A stretch of 64,000 nt of DNA, taken from assembly GCF_001905825.1 (NCBI RefSeq), contig NZ_LIVV01000002.1:376441-440440 (forward strand). The letters run 5' to 3'. This stretch comes from Streptomyces sp. CB02009 (lineage in GTDB: Bacteria; Actinomycetota; Actinomycetes; Streptomycetales; Streptomycetaceae). The number at the start of each line of letters is the position of its first letter. Within the stretch, counting starts at the first letter, position 1. The position numbers and the translations under genes were made by a program. Shown piece by piece: positions 1 to 8,902 of this stretch. The notes under the pieces are model-generated. The model had not been told where the DNA came from. It made no database searches and saw only the letters and a list, made by a program, of their open reading frames with translations.

Positions 1-344
1 CCGCCGGCCTGCCACACCCCTCGCTTCACGGCCTGCGCGCGGTCGCGGAGGTGCACATGGCAGGGGTTGATGTCGGACCAGGTGTTGAGGATCGCGACGA
101 CCGGCTTCCCGAGGTGCTCCTCGGGGAGGTAGCCCAGCTGCCGGGTGCGGGCCCGGTGGCTGAAGGAGCGGAGGCCGTCGGTGCCGTACCACTGGTGACT
201 GCGCAGCTCCTCGGGACGACGGCCGCCCTCGGCGGGGCGCCGGTCTTCGCCGCCGGGCCGGTCCTCGCCGGGGGTCCGGCTCCTGTCGACCGTCCGGTCC
301 TCGCCGGGGGTCCGGCTCGCGTCGCGGGGCCCTTCGCCGTTCAT
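1..344 (-). CDS. IlvD/Edd-family sugar-acid dehydratase, N-terminal part (runs off left edge)
   Basis: The 114 visible residues include the N-terminal signature of the IlvD/Edd dehydratases (LRSHQWYG, then a segment with NTWSDINPCHVHLRDRA), which in full-length enzymes leads into the Fe-S cluster and Mg site. The subgroup resembles arabinonate/galactonate-type sugar-acid dehydratases more than IlvD of valine synthesis. The ATG overlaps the stop of the upstream DHDPS-family gene (ATGA at 341-344), so the two are probably translationally coupled and act on successive sugar-acid intermediates. Before the conserved domain lies a roughly 45-residue hydrophilic stretch with a repeated RTPGEDR unit, probably a minisatellite insertion or an over-called start. 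Substrate cannot be told from this fragment. Confidence 0.85.
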   Translation of the reverse strand, partial: MNGEGPRDASRTPGEDRTVDRSRTPGEDRPGGEDRRPAEGGRRPEELRSHQWYGTDGLRSFSHRARTRQLGYLPEEHLGKPVVAILNTWSDINPCHVHLRDRAQAVKRGVWQAG

Positions 345-1243
345 ACCGGCCACCCGGCCGCGAGCGTGGCGACCTCGGCCCTTTCGTCCGCGGGGAGTTC
401 GCGGCTCGGCGGGCGGACCGACCGGCGGCAGAGGCCGAGGGACGCGAGGGCCTCCTTGACCACCGTCACGTTGTCGGCGCTGCCGTTCGCCGCGCGCAGT
501 TCCTCGAAGCGGCGGATCCGCTCCCAGACCTTCATCGCGGTCGGGTAGTCGCCGGACCGCAGCGCGTCCAGCATCTCCAGGGAGAGCGCGGGGGAGACGT
601 TGACCAGGCCGGAGGTGAAGCCGGTGGCGCCGCCCGCGAAGTAGGCGGGTGCGTACGGCTCGGCCAGGCCCGCCACCCAGACGAAGCGGTCGAGGCCCGC
701 GTCCCGCGCGAAGCCGGCGAACCGGGCCGCGTCGGGGACGGCGTACTTCACCCCCACGACGTTGGGGCAGGCGGCGCCGAGCTCGGCGAGCCGGGCCCCG
801 CCGAGCAGCGGGTTGCGGATGTAGGGGACGACCCCGAGCTCGGGGACGGCCTCGGCGATGGCCCGGTGGTAGTCGACCCAGCCGCCCTCGGAGACGTACG
901 GGTGCACCGGCTGATGGACCATCACCATGTGGGCGCCCGTGGCCCGGGCGTGCCGGGCGGCCTCGACCGCGGTCGGGACGTCGTGGCCGACGCCGACGAG
1001 GATCGCGGCACGTCGGCCGGCCTCGTCGACGGTGATCTCGGTGAGGGAGCGGCGCTCCTCGGGGGTGAGGGCGTAGAACTCGCCGGTGTTGCCGTTGGGG
1101 GTGAGGGTGCGTATCCCGCCGTCGAGGAGCCGGCGCAGCAGCCCGCGGTGGGTGACGGCGTCCACGGAGCCGTCCTCGGCGAACGGGGTGACCGGGATGG
1201 CCACGACGTCGGCGAGGGCGGCTCTCATCGTCTCGAATTCCAT
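341..1243 (-). CDS. DHDPS-family lyase/dehydratase (KdgD or 2-keto-3-deoxy sugar-acid type)
   Basis: This 300-aa protein has the length and motifs of class I pyruvate-dependent aldolases/dehydratases of the DapA/NanA superfamily: GNTGEFY at 51-57, catalytic Tyr141 in VPYIRN, and Schiff-base Lys166 in GVKYAVPD. GNTGEFY and the sugar-acid neighbourhood favour a 5-dehydro-4-deoxyglucarate or 2-keto-3-deoxy-acid dehydratase/aldolase over lysine biosynthesis. The ATG lies 2 nt after the GntR gene's stop, and its own stop overlaps the IlvD/Edd start, giving an order GntR - this gene - dehydratase. I infer that the IlvD/Edd enzyme makes a 2-keto-3-deoxy acid which this enzyme dehydrates or cleaves. 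Exact substrate unresolved. Confidence 0.88.
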   Translation of the reverse strand: MEFETMRAALADVVAIPVTPFAEDGSVDAVTHRGLLRRLLDGGIRTLTPNGNTGEFYALTPEERRSLTEITVDEAGRRAAILVGVGHDVPTAVEAARHARATGAHMVMVHQPVHPYVSEGGWVDYHRAIAEAVPELGVVPYIRNPLLGGARLAELGAACPNVVGVKYAVPDAARFAGFARDAGLDRFVWVAGLAEPYAPAYFAGGATGFTSGLVNVSPALSLEMLDALRSGDYPTAMKVWERIRRFEELRAANGSADNVTVVKEALASLGLCRRSVRPPSRELPADERAEVATLAAGWPV

Positions 1244-1245
1244 GC

Positions 1246-2001
1246 TCACTCGCCGTTCGGGGAGGACTGGTTCTCGGGGTGCCGCGTCTCGGGGCCCTGC
1301 GTGTCGAGCGGCTGCGTGTCCGGCCGTTGCGTCTCGTGCCGTTGCGTCTCGGCGTGCGGCGTCTCCGGGTGTCGGGGAAAGGCACGCTCGACGAAGGACG
1401 CGATGTGGTCGTGGACCGCCCGGCCGACACCGTCCACGTCGCCGGCGGCCGCGAGCCGCAGGATCTGCTCGTGCTCGGCGGCCTCCCGCTCCCAGGAGGG
1501 GACGGCCGCCCAGGCGACGGTGGAGACCAGGGCGGCCTGGTCGCGGACCTCGTCGAGCATCCGGCCGAGCAGCGGATTGCCGCAGGGCAGGTACAGCGCC
1601 CGGTGGAACGCCCGGTTGGCCAGGGACCGTTCGGCCGGGTCCTCGGCTCCTGCCGCCCGGCTCAGGGCCTGCCGCGCGTCGTCGAGCGGGGCGCGGGACG
1701 CCACCGTGCGGCGGACCGCCTCGGGTTCCAGGAGGAGGCGCACGTCGTAGACGGCACGGGCCATGTCGGCGTCGACCATCCGGACGGTGACGCCCTTGTA
1801 CTGGTTCATCACCACGAGCCCGCTGCCCGCCAGGGTCTTCAGGGCCTCGCGGACCGGTGTCTTCGACACCCCGAAACGCGCGGCGAGTTCGGCCTCGACC
1901 AGTGCCTGGCCGGGTCTGAGACCTCCGGTGAGGATGTCGTGCTTGATCGCTTCGAGCACGTACTGGGTGCGGGAGGGGATGGGGCTGGGGGCGAAGGCCA
2001 T
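1246..2001 (-). CDS. GntR-family regulator, FadR/FCD subfamily
   Basis: The 251-aa protein has an N-terminal winged helix (about 10-75, with GVSKTPVREALKTL as recognition helix region) and an all-helical FCD ligand domain (about 85-215). It is the first gene of the sugar-acid operon and probably its autoregulated repressor, with a sugar acid as likely effector (inference). The C-terminal 35 residues are a degenerate hydrophilic repeat (units such as HETQRPDTQ) with no counterpart in typical FCD proteins, consistent with a minisatellite expansion at the 3' end. The ATG is preceded by an AT-rich promoter region with a palindrome at 2032-2041. Confidence 0.9.
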   Translation of the reverse strand: MAFAPSPIPSRTQYVLEAIKHDILTGGLRPGQALVEAELAARFGVSKTPVREALKTLAGSGLVVMNQYKGVTVRMVDADMARAVYDVRLLLEPEAVRRTVASRAPLDDARQALSRAAGAEDPAERSLANRAFHRALYLPCGNPLLGRMLDEVRDQAALVSTVAWAAVPSWEREAAEHEQILRLAAAGDVDGVGRAVHDHIASFVERAFPRHPETPHAETQRHETQRPDTQPLDTQGPETRHPENQSSPNGE

Positions 2002-2031
2002 GGAGCACTCTCAGATCTCGTGTATCGCGTC

Positions 2032-2041
2032 TCATATATGA
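2032..2041. promoter_or_regulatory. Palindrome TCATATATGA, candidate GntR operator
   Basis: A perfect 10-bp palindrome with outer TCG/CGA arms 4 bp away on each side lies about 30 bp upstream of the GntR start in an unusually AT-rich patch. Its position near the promoter fits an autoregulatory operator. It does not exactly match the published FadR consensus. Confidence 0.45.
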
Positions 2042-2209
2042 CGTACGAAGTGCAACGGGCATGAAGCTAGGGGGGTGTTCGTGTTTCGTCAATGCTTCGC
2101 GCAAGCGCTTTCTTCGTTTCTTGCCGGGTTCCCGGGGGCGAGGTCGCCTTCTCCTCCCTCGTCCGCACGGGTGCGAAGGACCGCGATCGCGACGACGTAG
2201 GGTCGGGCC

Positions 2210-2668
2210 ATGACGACGCACCCCGCGGTACGCGACCCCGAGCAGCGCAAGAAGGACGTCCTCGCCCGGCTGGCGGAGGAGGTGGACGTCTGGGTGGCCT
2301 CGGCGAGCACCGACGCCCGGCCGTACCTCGTGCCGCTCGCCTTCCACTGGGACGGCGCGGACGTCTGGCTGTGCACCCGGCTGACGAATCCCACCGGCCG
2401 CAACCTCGCCGCCGGCGGGCGGACCCGGCTGGCGCTCGGGCACACCCGCGACGTCGTCCTGATCGACGGCGACGTGACGACCCTCGTCGTCGACGACGTC
2501 CCGACGGAGGCGATCGACGGCTTCGCCGCGAAGTGCGGCTGGGACCCGCGGAACTCGGGCCCCGCGTACGGCTGGTTCCGGGTCCGCCCCACCGCCGTGG
2601 AGGCCTGGCTCGAGGAACCCGAACTGGCCGGCCGCCATCTGATGCGGGACGGCGTCTGGGCGGTCTGA
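2210..2668 (+). CDS. PPOX-fold flavin/F420-dependent oxidoreductase family protein
   Basis: The 152-aa protein is a single split-barrel domain of the pyridoxamine 5'-phosphate oxidase superfamily (early ASASTDARPYLVPLAFHW strand pair, GRNLAAGGRTRLALG cofactor loop region). Actinobacterial members of this size bind FMN or F420 and reduce varied substrates; the substrate here is unknown. A TAGGGT box lies exactly 6 nt before the ATG, as expected for a leaderless mRNA. It diverges from the GntR operon and converges on lutC. Its stop codon lies inside the first copy of a 24-bp repeat. Confidence 0.82.
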   Translation: MTTHPAVRDPEQRKKDVLARLAEEVDVWVASASTDARPYLVPLAFHWDGADVWLCTRLTNPTGRNLAAGGRTRLALGHTRDVVLIDGDVTTLVVDDVPTEAIDGFAAKCGWDPRNSGPAYGWFRVRPTAVEAWLEEPELAGRHLMRDGVWAV

Positions 2669-2737
2669 GTCCGGACGGGCGGGCGTCTGGGCGGTCTGAG
2701 TCCGGAAGGAATGGGGTCGGGGTGGTCTGAGTCCGGA
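2652..2737. repeat. 24-bp direct repeats at the 3' end of the PPOX gene
   Basis: Two exact 24-bp copies (2652-2675 and 2683-2706, period 31) and a third partial copy (2721-2737). The first copy contains the last codons and stop of the PPOX gene, so the gene's end has been duplicated in tandem into the intergenic region. Confidence 0.8.
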
Positions 2738-2865
2738 CGGGTCGGCGTCCGGGCGGTCCGGCCCGCCCCCGGGGGAGAGGGAGATGGCGGCGCCGGGGGC
2801 CGGCCCCCGCCGCGTGCTTGGCGGGCATCGTCAAGGCGGCCCGGGGCCGCCCCCGCGTGGCCGGG

Positions 2866-3525
2866 TCAGTCGGCGGCCGGAGGCCGAGTCACCAGGATCA
2901 CTTCCAGCGTCCTGGGGCCGTGGACGCCCTCGACCCGGTCGAGTTCGATGTCGCTCGTCGCGGACGGCCCCGAGATCCAGGTCAGCGGGCGGGCCGGGTC
3001 GAGCCGCGGGAGCGCCTGCGGCACGGAGGCCACCACCTGCTCGGGGGCCTCGACCACGCACACGTGCAGATCGGGCACCAGGGTGAGGGCCCGACGGCCC
3101 TGCCCCGGGCCGCCGTCGAGGACGATCGTGCCGGTCTCGGCGATCGCGAGCGCGCACCGCGTCACCACCGCGTCGATGCCGTCGAGCGCGTACGGGGTGA
3201 GCGGGGGCGTGTCGGTCCGCCGCTCGGCGCCGCTCGCCGCGAGCCACTCCTCGGGCAGTCCGGGCGGTACGACGACGCTGCGGGCGCCGCGCTCCGCGAG
3301 GAGCCGGGCGACGAGGTCCGGGAGGTCGTCCGGCGCGGAGCGGTGGACGTGGGCGCGGTAGTCGGCGAGGTTCTCGTGGAGCAGGTCGAGGAGCGTGTCG
3401 GGGTCGTCAGTGTCGTCGGGGCTGTGGCTCGTGCGGTAGTCGCGGGTGACGTCCGGGGCTTCGGGGGCGTCGGCGACGGCGGCGCGGATGCGGGCGAGCA
3501 CGCGCGCGCGTGAGTCGGTGGTCAT
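2866..3525 (-). CDS. lutC: Lactate utilization protein C
   Basis: This 219-aa protein is of the LutC/YkgG family (LUD domain). LutC works with the Fe-S proteins LutA and LutB in oxidation of L-lactate to pyruvate at the membrane. The C-terminal core AETGTIVLDGG and ISGPSATSDIE is typical. Its ATG overlaps the lutB stop (ATGA at 3522-3525), so it is the last gene of a tightly coupled lutA-lutB-lutC operon. Length is normal for the family. Confidence 0.93.
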   Translation of the reverse strand: MTTDSRARVLARIRAAVADAPEAPDVTRDYRTSHSPDDTDDPDTLLDLLHENLADYRAHVHRSAPDDLPDLVARLLAERGARSVVVPPGLPEEWLAASGAERRTDTPPLTPYALDGIDAVVTRCALAIAETGTIVLDGGPGQGRRALTLVPDLHVCVVEAPEQVVASVPQALPRLDPARPLTWISGPSATSDIELDRVEGVHGPRTLEVILVTRPPAAD

Positions 3526-4958
3526 CGGCGGTTCTTCTTCCACCAGTCGCGGAACGGTTCGGCGGGCAGTTCGGGCAGGTTCCGGTGCTCGGACCACTGG
3601 CGGGCGCCGGGCCCCGGAAGCCGTTTCGGGTGCAGCGCGCGCGTGGCGGAGGCGATCCGCTCGCCCGTCGCGAGGGCGGTCGGGTGGTCGAGGACCCACG
3701 AGGAGGCCTTGATCGCCGCCCGTTCGAGCCGGTGCCCCTTTCCGCCCTCGGCCGCGACCCGCTCGCGCAGATGCACCAGGACCTCGGGGATGTCGATGGC
3801 CACCGGGCACACCTCGTAACAGGCCCCGCAGAGCGAGGAGGCGTACGGCAGGGAGGCGTCGATCTCGCTCACCGTGCCCCGGAGCTGCGGGGTGAGGATC
3901 GCGCCGATCGGCCCGGGGTAGACCGAGCCGTACGCGTGGCCGCTGGCCCGCTCGTACACCGGGCAGACGTTGAGGCAGGCCGAGCAGCGGATGCAGCGCA
4001 GCGCCTGGCGCCCGACCTCGTCGGCGAGCGCGTCCGTGCGTCCGTTGTCGAGGAGCACCAGATGGAAGGCGGACGGCCCGTCGCCGTCGCTCGTGCCGGT
4101 CCACATGCTCGTGTACGGGTTCATGCGCTCGGCGGTCGACGAGCGCGGCAGCGTCTGGAGGAACACCTCGAGGTCCCGCCAGGTCGGCACCACCTTCTCC
4201 ACGCCGACCACCGAGATCAGGGTCTCGGGAAGCGTCAGGCACATCCGGCCGTTGCCCTCGGACTCGACGACGACGAGGGTCCCGGTCTCGGCGACCATGA
4301 AGTTCGCCCCGGAGATCCCGACCCTGGCCCGCAGGAACTTCTCCCTCAGGTGCAGCCGGGCCGCCTCCGCGAGATCGGCCGGTGTGTCGCTCAGCCCCTC
4401 CGGCGCGGGTCGCCCCCAACGGCCCATCTTCTCGCGGAAGATGTCGCGGATCTCGCCCCTGTTCCGGTGGATGGCGGGGACCAGGATGTGCGAGGGCCGG
4501 TCGTCGCCGAGCTGCACGATCAGCTCCGCGAGATCCGTCTCGTACGCGGCGATCCCCTCGGCCTCCAGGTGCTCGTTGAGCCCGATCTCCTGGGTGGCCA
4601 TCGACTTGACCTTGACCACCTCCGTCTCGCCCGTCGCCCTGACGAGAGCGGTGACGATCCGGTTGGCCTCGTCGGCGTCGGCGGCCCAGTGCACCGTGCC
4701 GCCCGCCGCCGTCACCGCCTCCTCCAACCGGACGAGGTGCTCGTCGAGATGACGGAGCGTCCGGTCCTTGATCTCCTTGCCGGCCTGCCGGAGCTCCGCC
4801 CAGTCGTCGAGCTCCGCCACGGCCCGCGCCCGCTTGTCGCGGATGGTGTGGGTCGCGTGCCGCAGGTTGGCGCGGAGCGTCGCGTCCCCGACCGCGGCCC
4901 GCGCCGCCTCCGGGAAGGCAGGCATTCCGACGAAGGTCCCACCGGACGTCTCGTTCAC
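3522..4958 (-). CDS. lutB: Lactate utilization protein B, Fe-S oxidoreductase
   Basis: A 478-aa LutB. The N-terminal 300 residues form the LUD domain and the C-terminal part carries two [4Fe-4S] motifs, CIRCSACLNVCP starting at about 322 and CGACYEVCP at about 377. It is the electron-transfer subunit of the LutABC lactate oxidase system. I chose the GTG at 4958 because it overlaps the lutA stop (GTGA), the same arrangement as lutB-lutC. Length is usual for LutB. Confidence 0.94.
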   Translation of the reverse strand: MNETSGGTFVGMPAFPEAARAAVGDATLRANLRHATHTIRDKRARAVAELDDWAELRQAGKEIKDRTLRHLDEHLVRLEEAVTAAGGTVHWAADADEANRIVTALVRATGETEVVKVKSMATQEIGLNEHLEAEGIAAYETDLAELIVQLGDDRPSHILVPAIHRNRGEIRDIFREKMGRWGRPAPEGLSDTPADLAEAARLHLREKFLRARVGISGANFMVAETGTLVVVESEGNGRMCLTLPETLISVVGVEKVVPTWRDLEVFLQTLPRSSTAERMNPYTSMWTGTSDGDGPSAFHLVLLDNGRTDALADEVGRQALRCIRCSACLNVCPVYERASGHAYGSVYPGPIGAILTPQLRGTVSEIDASLPYASSLCGACYEVCPVAIDIPEVLVHLRERVAAEGGKGHRLERAAIKASSWVLDHPTALATGERIASATRALHPKRLPGPGARQWSEHRNLPELPAEPFRDWWKKNRR

Positions 4959-5671
4959 CGCCAGGGCTCCTCTTCCGTGCTCGCCAGGATGTCCGCCAGA
5001 TGCACGGCGCGCAGCGGCGCGCCGTGCCGGCTCAGCATGCCGCCCACGTGCAGCAGGCAGGAGTTGTCCGCGCCGCACAGGACTTCGGCGCCCGTGGACA
5101 GCGCGTTCGCGATCTTGTCGGCGCCCATCGCCGCCGACACGTCCGGGTTCTTCACCGCGAACGTGCCGCCGAAGCCGCAGCATTCCTCGGCACCCGGCAG
5201 CTCCACCAGCTCCAGCCCCTTCACCGCCTCCAGGAGCCGGCGCGGCCGCTCCCCGAGCCCCAGGAGGCGCAGACCGTGACAGGACGGGTGGTACGTCACG
5301 CGGTGGGGGAAGTACGCGCCGACGTCCGTCACCCCGAGGACGTCCACCAGGAACTCCGTCAGCTCGTACACGCGGGGGGCCAGGCCCGCGGCCTCCGCGC
5401 CGAACGACGCGTAGTGGTGGCGCACCATCGCCGCGCACGAGCCCGACGGGGTGACGACGTACGCGTAGCCCTCGAAGGCCCGGACCGTGCGCCGTACCAG
5501 CGGCGCGGTCTCTGCGCGGTAGCCGGTGTTGAACTGCGGCTGTCCGCAGCAGGTCTGCGCCGCCGGGAAGTCGACCTCCACGCCCAGGCGTTCGAGTACG
5601 CGGACGGTGGCCACGCCCGTGGCGGGGAAGACGGCGTCGTTGACGCAGGTGACGAAGAGGGCGACTCGCAT
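4955..5671 (-). CDS. lutA: Lactate utilization protein A, CCG-domain protein
   Basis: A 238-aa LutA with two cysteine-rich CCG domains, TCCGQPQ in the first half and ECCGFGG in the second; these bind a [4Fe-4S] cluster as in heterodisulfide-reductase and GlpC-type proteins. It is the first gene of the lut operon. Lactate could come from overflow metabolism or from sugar-acid/deoxysugar breakdown by neighbouring genes (inference). Two direct repeats at 5690-5720 lie just upstream of the ATG. No LutR-type regulator is adjacent. Confidence 0.93.
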   Translation of the reverse strand: MRVALFVTCVNDAVFPATGVATVRVLERLGVEVDFPAAQTCCGQPQFNTGYRAETAPLVRRTVRAFEGYAYVVTPSGSCAAMVRHHYASFGAEAAGLAPRVYELTEFLVDVLGVTDVGAYFPHRVTYHPSCHGLRLLGLGERPRRLLEAVKGLELVELPGAEECCGFGGTFAVKNPDVSAAMGADKIANALSTGAEVLCGADNSCLLHVGGMLSRHGAPLRAVHLADILASTEEEPWR

Positions 5672-5689
5672 CACGGGGTCCTCGGGCTC

Positions 5690-5720
5690 CTCTGCCTTCA
5701 CGCGGTGCTCTGCCTTCACG
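5690..5720. promoter_or_regulatory. Direct repeat pair upstream of lutA
   Basis: Two exact 13-bp copies (5690-5702 and 5708-5720, period 18) on the 5' side of lutA, within 50 bp of its ATG. They could be a tandem regulator site or a small duplication; nothing in the sequence decides. Confidence 0.35.
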
Positions 5721-5751
5721 GTTCCGTAGTGTGGCAGGGGCCGAGGCCGCG

Positions 5752-5883
5752 CGACGAGCCGACCCGTCGGGCCGGGTTCGCCGAAGCGCGCGACGAACCG
5801 TCGCATCGCGCCGGGTTCGCCCGACGAACCGTCGCATCGCGCCGGGTTCGCCCGACGAGCCGTCGCATCGGGCCGAGCTCGCC
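5752..5883. repeat. 31-bp tandem repeat between lutA and xylA
   Basis: Three head-to-tail 31-bp units (5791-5821, 5822-5852, 5853-5883; the first two nearly identical, the third diverged) preceded by a degenerate copy from 5752. The array fills most of the lutA-xylA gap, upstream of the lut promoter and downstream of the xylA stop. There are no spacers, so it is not a CRISPR. Confidence 0.85.
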
Positions 5884-5950
5884 GAGGCGCGCGCCGGCCC
5901 CCCCCTCCGGTCGGGGCCGGCGCGTCGGCGTCGGACACCGCCGCGGGCCG

Positions 5951-7120
5951 TCAGCGGACGCCGAGCAGGTGCTCCAGGGCCAGCTGGTCGAGGTGCTCGA
6001 AGGCCATCGAGCGGGCCGCGGCCGCGTCCGGGTTGAAGTCCTCGTACGCCGTCGGGTCGGCGAGCAGTCCCGCGAGGCCGTCGGCGGCCGTGGGGACGGC
6101 GAGTTCGGGCAGCCGGGAGGCCGCCAGGGCCTGCTGGACGTCCGGGTCGGCGCGGAAGGCCGCCGCGCGCTCCTTGAGGATCAGGTAGTTGCGCATGCAG
6201 TTCTTCGCGGACTCCCACACCCCGTCGGAGCCGTCCGTCCGCACCGGCTTGAAGTCGAAGTGGCGCGGCCCCTCGTACCCGGCCGTCTCGAGCAGGTCCA
6301 CCAGCCAGAACGCCTGCCGCAGGTCGCCCGCCCCGAAGCGGAAGTCCTGGTCGTACTTGATGCCGGACTGACCGTTCAGGTCGATGTGGAAGAGCTTGCC
6401 CGCCCAGAGCGCCTGGGCGATGCCGTGCGGGAAGTTGAGCCCGGCCATCTGCTCGTGGCCCGTCTCCGGGTTCACGCCGACGAGTTCGGGGCGCTCAAGA
6501 CGCTCGATGAAGGCCAGGGCGTGCCCGATGGTGGGCAGCAGGATGTCGCCGCGCGGCTCGTTCGGCTTGGGCTCGATGGCGAAGCGCAGGTCGTAGCCCT
6601 GCTCGGTGACGTACTGGCCGAGCAGGTCGAAGGCCTCCTTCATACGGTCGAGCGCGACCCGGACGTCCTTCGCCGCGCCGGACTCGGCACCCTCCCGGCC
6701 GCCCCAGGCCACGTACACCGTGGCGCCGAGCTCGACGGCCAGGTCGATGTTGCGGAGGGTCTTGCGGAGCGCGAAGCGGCGCACGTCCCGGTCGTTGGCG
6801 GTGAACCCGCCGTCCTTGAAGACGGGGTGGGTGAAGAGGTTCGTGGTGGCCATCGGCACCGCGAGCCCCGTGCGGTCGAGCGCGGCCCTGAAACGCTTGA
6901 CGATCGCGTCGCGCTCGGCGTCCGGAGCGCCGAAGGGGATCAGGTCGTCGTCGTGGAAGGTGACGCCGTACGCGCCGAGCGCGGCGAGCCGCTCGACCGT
7001 CTCGACGGGGTCGAGAGCCGGGCGGGTGGCCTCGCCGAACGGGTCGCGGCCCTGCCAGCCGACGGTCCACAGGCCGAAGGTGAAGCGGTCCTCGGGGGTG
7101 GGGGAGAAGAGCTCCGGCAT
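5951..7120 (-). CDS. xylA: Xylose isomerase
   Basis: A 389-aa class I actinobacterial xylose (glucose) isomerase, converting D-xylose to D-xylulose. Visible catalytic features are FHDDDL (His near 55), the metal/substrate motif IEPKPNEP near 180 and HIDLNGQ in the C-terminal half. Length equals the well-known Streptomyces enzymes. The ATG has a strong AGAAGGA site. It is divergent from xylB; the 138-bp intergenic region carries a candidate XylR operator, and a ROK regulator lies about 4 kb away. Confidence 0.98.
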   Translation of the reverse strand: MPELFSPTPEDRFTFGLWTVGWQGRDPFGEATRPALDPVETVERLAALGAYGVTFHDDDLIPFGAPDAERDAIVKRFRAALDRTGLAVPMATTNLFTHPVFKDGGFTANDRDVRRFALRKTLRNIDLAVELGATVYVAWGGREGAESGAAKDVRVALDRMKEAFDLLGQYVTEQGYDLRFAIEPKPNEPRGDILLPTIGHALAFIERLERPELVGVNPETGHEQMAGLNFPHGIAQALWAGKLFHIDLNGQSGIKYDQDFRFGAGDLRQAFWLVDLLETAGYEGPRHFDFKPVRTDGSDGVWESAKNCMRNYLILKERAAAFRADPDVQQALAASRLPELAVPTAADGLAGLLADPTAYEDFNPDAAAARSMAFEHLDQLALEHLLGVR

Positions 7121-7147
7121 GGTGTGTCCTTCTCTTGCTCTGGGGAT

Positions 7148-7167
7148 TTGTTTTCTGAGATAACTAA
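7148..7167. promoter_or_regulatory. Candidate XylR (ROK) operator between xylA and xylB
   Basis: In an AT-rich island, TTGTTT and AACTAA flank an 8-bp centre, an imperfect inverted repeat resembling the TTAGTT-n-AACTAA operators of ROK-family xylose repressors. It lies 28-47 bp upstream of xylA and could also affect xylB, whose own TACGGT box is at 7226-7231. Confidence 0.5.
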
Positions 7168-7258
7168 TACGGGACGGACACACCGGGGCGCCAGCCCCAG
7201 CCGCGAATCGGCCCCCGTGTCGGCCTACGGTGACGCAGGACAGGGAAGAGGTGAGGAC

Positions 7259-8902
7259 GTGCCCACGAGGCGCTCCGTCGTGATCGGCGTGGACAGCTCC
7301 ACGCAGTCCACCAAGGCCGCGGCCGTCGACGCCGACACCGGCGAACTCCTCGCCGTCGGCCGCGCCCCGCACACCGTCACCGGCTCCGCCGGAGCCCGCG
7401 AGAGCGACCCCGAGGAGTGGTGGACCGCCCTCGTCACGGCCGTCCGCGCGGCGGTACGGGACGCGGGCGTCCCGGCCGGAGCCGTCACCGGCATCGCCGT
7501 GGCCGGACAGCAGCACGGCCTCGTCACCCTCGGCGCCGACGGCCGCCCCCTGCGACCCGCACTGCTCTGGAACGACACCCGCTCCGCCCCGCAGGCCGCC
7601 GCCCTCGCCGCCCGCCTCGGCGGCCCCGCCGCCTGGCTGGAACGCACCGGCTCGGTGCCGGTCGCCTCCATGACCGCCGCGAAGTGGCAGTGGCTGCGGG
7701 CGCACGAACCCCGCCACGCGGAGGCCGTCGCGGGCGTCCGCCTCCCGCACGACCACCTCACGGAGCGCCTCACCGGAATCGCGGTGACCGACCCGGGGGA
7801 CGCCTCGGGGACGTGCTGGTACGGGAGGGGCGGGGGCGGTGCCGCCGGTATGGGCGGCGGCGGTGTGGGTGCCGGTACCGCCGGCGGCCACGGTGTGGAC
7901 GCCACTGGTGCGTACGACCCCGAGATCCTGGATCTCATCGGCCTCGACCCCGCTCTGCTGCCCGCCGTCGCCCCCGGCGGCGCGAGCCGCGTGGGCACCC
8001 TGACCTCGGCGGCCGCCGAGGCCCTGGGCCTGCCTCGTACCGTCGTCGTCGCCGCAGGTACCGGCGACAACATGGCCGCCGCGGTCGGCCTCGGCCTCGG
8101 CGGCGCCGGTCTCCTCGACCACCCCGTCGTCAGCCTCGGCACCTCGGGCACGGTCTTCGCCGCGACCCGCGGGCGCCCGGCGGACCCCGGCCTCGCGGGC
8201 TTCGCCGCCACCGACGGGACGTACCTCCCCCTCGGCTGCACGCTCAACTGCACGCTCGCCGTCGACCGGTTCGCCACGCTCCTGGGCCTGGACCGCGAGG
8301 ACACGGCGCCGGGCGGGGCCGGGGGCGGCGGAGTCGTCGTCCTGCCGTACCTCGACGGCGAACGCACCCCCGACCTGCCCCACGCGGCCGGCCTGGTCAC
8401 CGGCCTGCGGCACGGCACGGACCCGCGCGCGATCCTCGGCGCCGCCTACGAGGGCGCGGCCTTCACGGTGCTGCGCGCCCTCGACCACCTGCTCGCGGCC
8501 TGCGGCCTGGACCCGGCCGCCCCCGACGTACGGGACCGGCCGCTGCGCCTCATCGGCGGCGGGGCGCGCGGCCGGGCCTGGACCGAGACCGTCCGCCGGC
8601 TCTCCGGCCGGCCCCTGGTCGTGCCGGCCGCCGAGGAGCTCGTGGCCCTCGGCGCCGCGGCCCTCGCGGCGGGCGCGGTGACCGGCGCGGACCCGGTGGC
8701 CCTGACGACGGCCTGGGGCACGGGCGCGGGCGAGGTCCTCCCCGCGGTCGGCCGCGACGAGGAGACCTGGCACCGCATCGCGGGGGTCCTGTCGGCGGCG
8801 ACGCCGACGTTGCTGTCATCGACCGTCGAAGAGGTGGGCCAGGGTGGTGGGGGTGAGGCGGATGTCGTCGAAGTCGACGCGGCATCCCTCGCCGACGGGT
8901 GA
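7259..8902 (+). CDS. xylB: Xylulokinase
   Basis: A 547-aa FGGY kinase phosphorylating D-xylulose. Seen: N-terminal [12 protein letters not shown] phosphate loop, AGQQHGLV, and [11 protein letters not shown] with the catalytic Asp. The GTG at 7259 follows a GAAGAGGTGAGG ribosome site. Two oddities: a glycine-rich insert of about 30 residues near 190-215 where most xylulokinases have none, and a C-terminal tail of about 30 residues (after SAATP) that runs 87 bp into the 3' end of the convergent DUF1349 gene. That tail is acidic/Gly-rich and looks like read-through into antisense sequence. Confidence 0.95.
   Translation: MPTRRSVVIGVDSSTQSTKAAAVDADTGELLAVGRAPHTVTGSAGARESDPEEWWTALVTAVRAAVRDAGVPAGAVTGIAVAGQQHGLVTLGADGRPLRPALLWNDTRSAPQAAALAARLGGPAAWLERTGSVPVASMTAAKWQWLRAHEPRHAEAVAGVRLPHDHLTERLTGIAVTDPGDASGTCWYGRGGGGAAGMGGGGVGAGTAGGHGVDATGAYDPEILDLIGLDPALLPAVAPGGASRVGTLTSAAAEALGLPRTVVVAAGTGDNMAAAVGLGLGGAGLLDHPVVSLGTSGTVFAATRGRPADPGLAGFAATDGTYLPLGCTLNCTLAVDRFATLLGLDREDTAPGGAGGGGVVVLPYLDGERTPDLPHAAGLVTGLRHGTDPRAILGAAYEGAAFTVLRALDHLLAACGLDPAAPDVRDRPLRLIGGGARGRAWTETVRRLSGRPLVVPAAEELVALGAAALAAGAVTGADPVALTTAWGTGAGEVLPAVGRDEETWHRIAGVLSAATPTLLSSTVEEVGQGGGGEADVVEVDAASLADG

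Noticed and set aside
341..2638. 765-aa minus-strand frame
   Set aside because: Joins antisense of the PPOX gene and a shadow of GntR to the DHDPS-family gene; the real start is at 1243.
5752..5883. CRISPR-like repeats
   Set aside because: Units are head-to-tail with no unique spacers.
5000..8902. 1300-aa plus-strand frame
   Set aside because: Only its end (from 7259) is xylB; the rest is antisense to lutA and xylA, a usual artefact of high GC.
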